64,000 nucleotides of DNA from NCBI RefSeq assembly GCF_037935975.1, contig NZ_CP149817.1, positions 5,270,001 to 5,334,000 of the forward strand. The letters run 5' to 3'. Both the position numbers and the translations under genes were made by a program. Each line of letters starts with the position of its first letter. Position 1 is the stretch's first letter. Source of the stretch: Teredinibacter turnerae. GTDB taxonomy: Bacteria > Pseudomonadota > Gammaproteobacteria > Pseudomonadales > Cellvibrionaceae. Below are positions 62,481 through 64,000 of this stretch, in pieces. The notes under the pieces were generated by a model, which made no database searches, was not told the origin of the DNA, and saw only the letters and a list, made by a program, of their open reading frames with translations.

Positions 62481-63017
62481 ATGAAACTTTTTACCAAATC
62501 CGCGCTGGCGCTTGTAATAGGCTTGGCCAGCACGCAGTCCTTCGCCGGGGGTGAATCCGGAATCTATATTGGCGGAAGTATTGGTCGCGCTTCGTTGGAT
62601 ACCAAAGATACAGATTACGATCTAAGCGAAGAAGCCTCCAGCTACAAAGTGCTGGTTGGCTACAACTTCGGGCTGCTGCCGTTTTTGGACCTCGCGGTGG
62701 AAGCGGATTATCGCAGTTATGGCGAGTTCGAAAATAATGTGGCCAAATCTGAACTCACCTCCATCGATGCCTATGGTCTGGTGGGTATGAACTTTGGTCT
62801 GGCTGGTGTGTTTGTAAAATACGGTTATGCCAATACCGACGTGGACAGTGTGATTGGCGATCAGGATTACAACGAATCCGATACCAGCCCTTCCTACGGC
62901 ATAGGCGCAAAAGCCAGCCTGTTGGATTTCACCTTCCGTGGCGAATACGAATACTTCGATCTGCAAGATACCGACGACCTGTCGATGGTCTCTGTCGGCG
63001 TGACCTACACCTTCTAA
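62481..63017 (+). CDS. Outer-membrane beta-barrel protein (OmpA/OmpW-like porin fold)
   Basis: This 178-residue exported protein has a signal peptide (ALVIGLASTQSFAG) and eight alternating amphipathic strands: GIYIGGSIGRASLD, YKVLVGYNFG, LDLAVEADYRSYG, IDAYGLVGMNFGLAGVFVKY and so on, ending with VGVTYTF, a terminal Phe as in barrel proteins. It fits the small outer-membrane beta-barrel family. ATG at 62481 has AAGGAGA upstream. The role is unknown; it may be structural or part of adhesion. It is 91 bases after the choice-of-anchor gene and could share its transcript. Confidence 0.85.
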   Translation: MKLFTKSALALVIGLASTQSFAGGESGIYIGGSIGRASLDTKDTDYDLSEEASSYKVLVGYNFGLLPFLDLAVEADYRSYGEFENNVAKSELTSIDAYGLVGMNFGLAGVFVKYGYANTDVDSVIGDQDYNESDTSPSYGIGAKASLLDFTFRGEYEYFDLQDTDDLSMVSVGVTYTF

Positions 63018-63076
63018 CCTGTACCCAGGCAGAGGCCGTTCTTATTTCCCTATGGCCGTCCCTATGTAAAGTACAG

Positions 63077-63105
63077 CAACGCGGTCGTGCAGAGCGACCG
63101 CGTTG
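63077..63105. terminator. GC-rich hairpin between convergent genes
   Basis: CAACGCGGTCG pairs with CGACCGCGTTG (11-base stem, seven-base loop) between the barrel protein stop and the permease stop. There is no T-run on either strand, so it is a likely bidirectional stop or stabiliser rather than a classic terminator. Confidence 0.55.
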
Positions 63106-63107
63106 GG

Positions 63108-64000
63108 CTAGCCACTGAATCCATTCAGGACAAGCGCGACTACCACCACTTGCGGCAGTGTGATCAAGGGTAGAAACAGCGCTATCTTCCACGACCGCGT
63201 GGTATCTTTCAGCACCATAATTTCCGTGTAATCGGTACTAACGCCGGTCATTAGGAAGCCGAAGCTATTGCCGGGTGCAGCGGCGCGGGTAAAAATATCG
63301 GCGGCAATCGGGGTCGAGCCCTCCGAACAGACTTCCAGCACCGTGGCTGCAATCAAGGTTACTGCCAGCCCCAACGCGGTTGGGCCAAAGTATTGACTAA
63401 AATAATCCGGCGGTACGAAGGTGCGAATCAGCGCTGCCAGCAGTATGCCGAACATCAGCCAGCGAATGACCATGCGGGATTCCCGTACCCCATCCTTCAC
63501 AAATTGCCACCAACCAGCGCGGCTGTAATTGCCCTGGGTTAGCGCGGCGCGGGCGGCGGGCCAGAATTGGAAATCGTCGTCCAATGGGGTGGAATTGGGG
63601 TTGGCAGGCAGCGTGCCCCGCTTAACCAGCGCATCGAAAATCAGGCCGGTCGCAATAGCAATGACTGCCGATAACAGAATAAATGCGATGGTCCAGCCGA
63701 AGCCGATCAGCGCAATCAAAATCAGTGTCAGCGAGAACGAATTCCAGGGGCTGGCAATGAGAAACGCCATCACCTGACCGATGGATGCCCCGCGTTCATA
63801 GAGCTTTGCGCCAACCATCAAAATGCCGTGGCTGCACAAGTCCAGCAGTAAACCGGCGCCGGTCGCGCGCAACATGCCGTTGAACCCGCCGTGCGTGCCC
63901 AGCACGGACATCACCAGGTCTCGCGGAACCTTGCTCAGCAACGCGACCATAAATACGCCGAGCACAAGGCCCCATGCCATGGTGTTGAGTAGATCGTAGA
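63108..64000 (-). CDS. YraQ/DUF318-type permease, 5' end cut off by window edge
   Basis: The frame stays open to the window edge upstream of the ATG at 63980, so the N-terminus may lie outside. The visible part has about eight hydrophobic segments and the DUF318 (YraQ, UPF0718) signature: MRATGAGLLLDLCSHGILMV, IASPWNSFSLTLILIALIGF and the late TVLEVCSEGSTPIAADIFTR. Family members form a conserved membrane core with paired Cys/Ser-rich re-entrant loops and no proven substrate, although metal or sulfur-compound export is often proposed. It ends with a short basic-poor tail near 63108 and converges with the barrel protein gene. Confidence 0.85.
   Translation of the reverse strand, partial: YDLLNTMAWGLVLGVFMVALLSKVPRDLVMSVLGTHGGFNGMLRATGAGLLLDLCSHGILMVGAKLYERGASIGQVMAFLIASPWNSFSLTLILIALIGFGWTIAFILLSAVIAIATGLIFDALVKRGTLPANPNSTPLDDDFQFWPAARAALTQGNYSRAGWWQFVKDGVRESRMVIRWLMFGILLAALIRTFVPPDYFSQYFGPTALGLAVTLIAATVLEVCSEGSTPIAADIFTRAAAPGNSFGFLMTGVSTDYTEIMVLKDTTRSWKIALFLPLITLPQVVVVALVLNGFSG

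Overview
The window reads as chromosome of a marine or shipworm-type cellulolytic gammaproteobacterium of the Cellvibrionaceae (Teredinibacter, Saccharophagus and Cellvibrio relatives). This is an inference. It rests on poly-serine linkers, CBM10 modules, lipoprotein xylanases, a GH115/GH10/GH43 xylan set beside xylAB, and a large TonB-dependent receptor. I saw no tRNA or rRNA genes, no CRISPR array and no insertion sequence.

Layout. 1-4.4 kb: a cut-off secreted protein, a DMT permease, a DUF3465 protein, an MDR oxidoreductase and two envelope proteins of unknown function. 4.7-8.1 kb: a decayed LysR gene with a 9-bp tandem repeat, a secreted two-CBM10 poly-Ser beta-helix protein, and a broken second CBM10 gene. 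8.2-14 kb: an MFS permease, an ArsB/NhaD-type permease, a divergent HxlR regulator/GST pair with a clear palindrome, and a three-lipoprotein CsgG-DUF4810-DUF799 operon. 14-24.7 kb: an assimilatory nitrate reductase pair, divergent metR/metE with a MetR box, trkH and a metallopeptidase-like protein. 24.7-29.3 kb: a tautomerase, a hemerythrin-GGDEF cyclase and a molybdenum hydroxylase pair closed by a strong terminator.

29.3-52.3 kb is a xylan and xylose utilisation locus. It holds an ExoP-like glycan-binding protein, a GH43-like lipoprotein that seems to lack two of three catalytic acids, a GH115 alpha-glucuronidase, a divergent GH10 xylanase and GH43 xylosidase, a four-gene MacAB-type ABC system, a Nudix-type regulator, xylB, an aldose epimerase, xylA, a TonB-dependent receptor and a tandem-CBM lipoprotein. 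Together these would strip side chains, cut the xylan backbone, import the products and feed xylose to xylulose-5-phosphate. Candidate operators are visible in the promoters of xylB and the GH10 gene.

52.3-64 kb: tlyA, an HExxH lipoprotein with a Thr-Pro repeat stalk, uvrD, and then the most unusual cluster. This is an MbnH-type di-heme enzyme and an MbnP-type partner, divergent from a choice-of-anchor-B-type protein with a GlyGly-CTERM-like tail. The MbnP carries an expanded 36-bp repeat between its core and its C-terminal cysteines. An outer-membrane barrel protein and a cut-off YraQ-type permease end the window.
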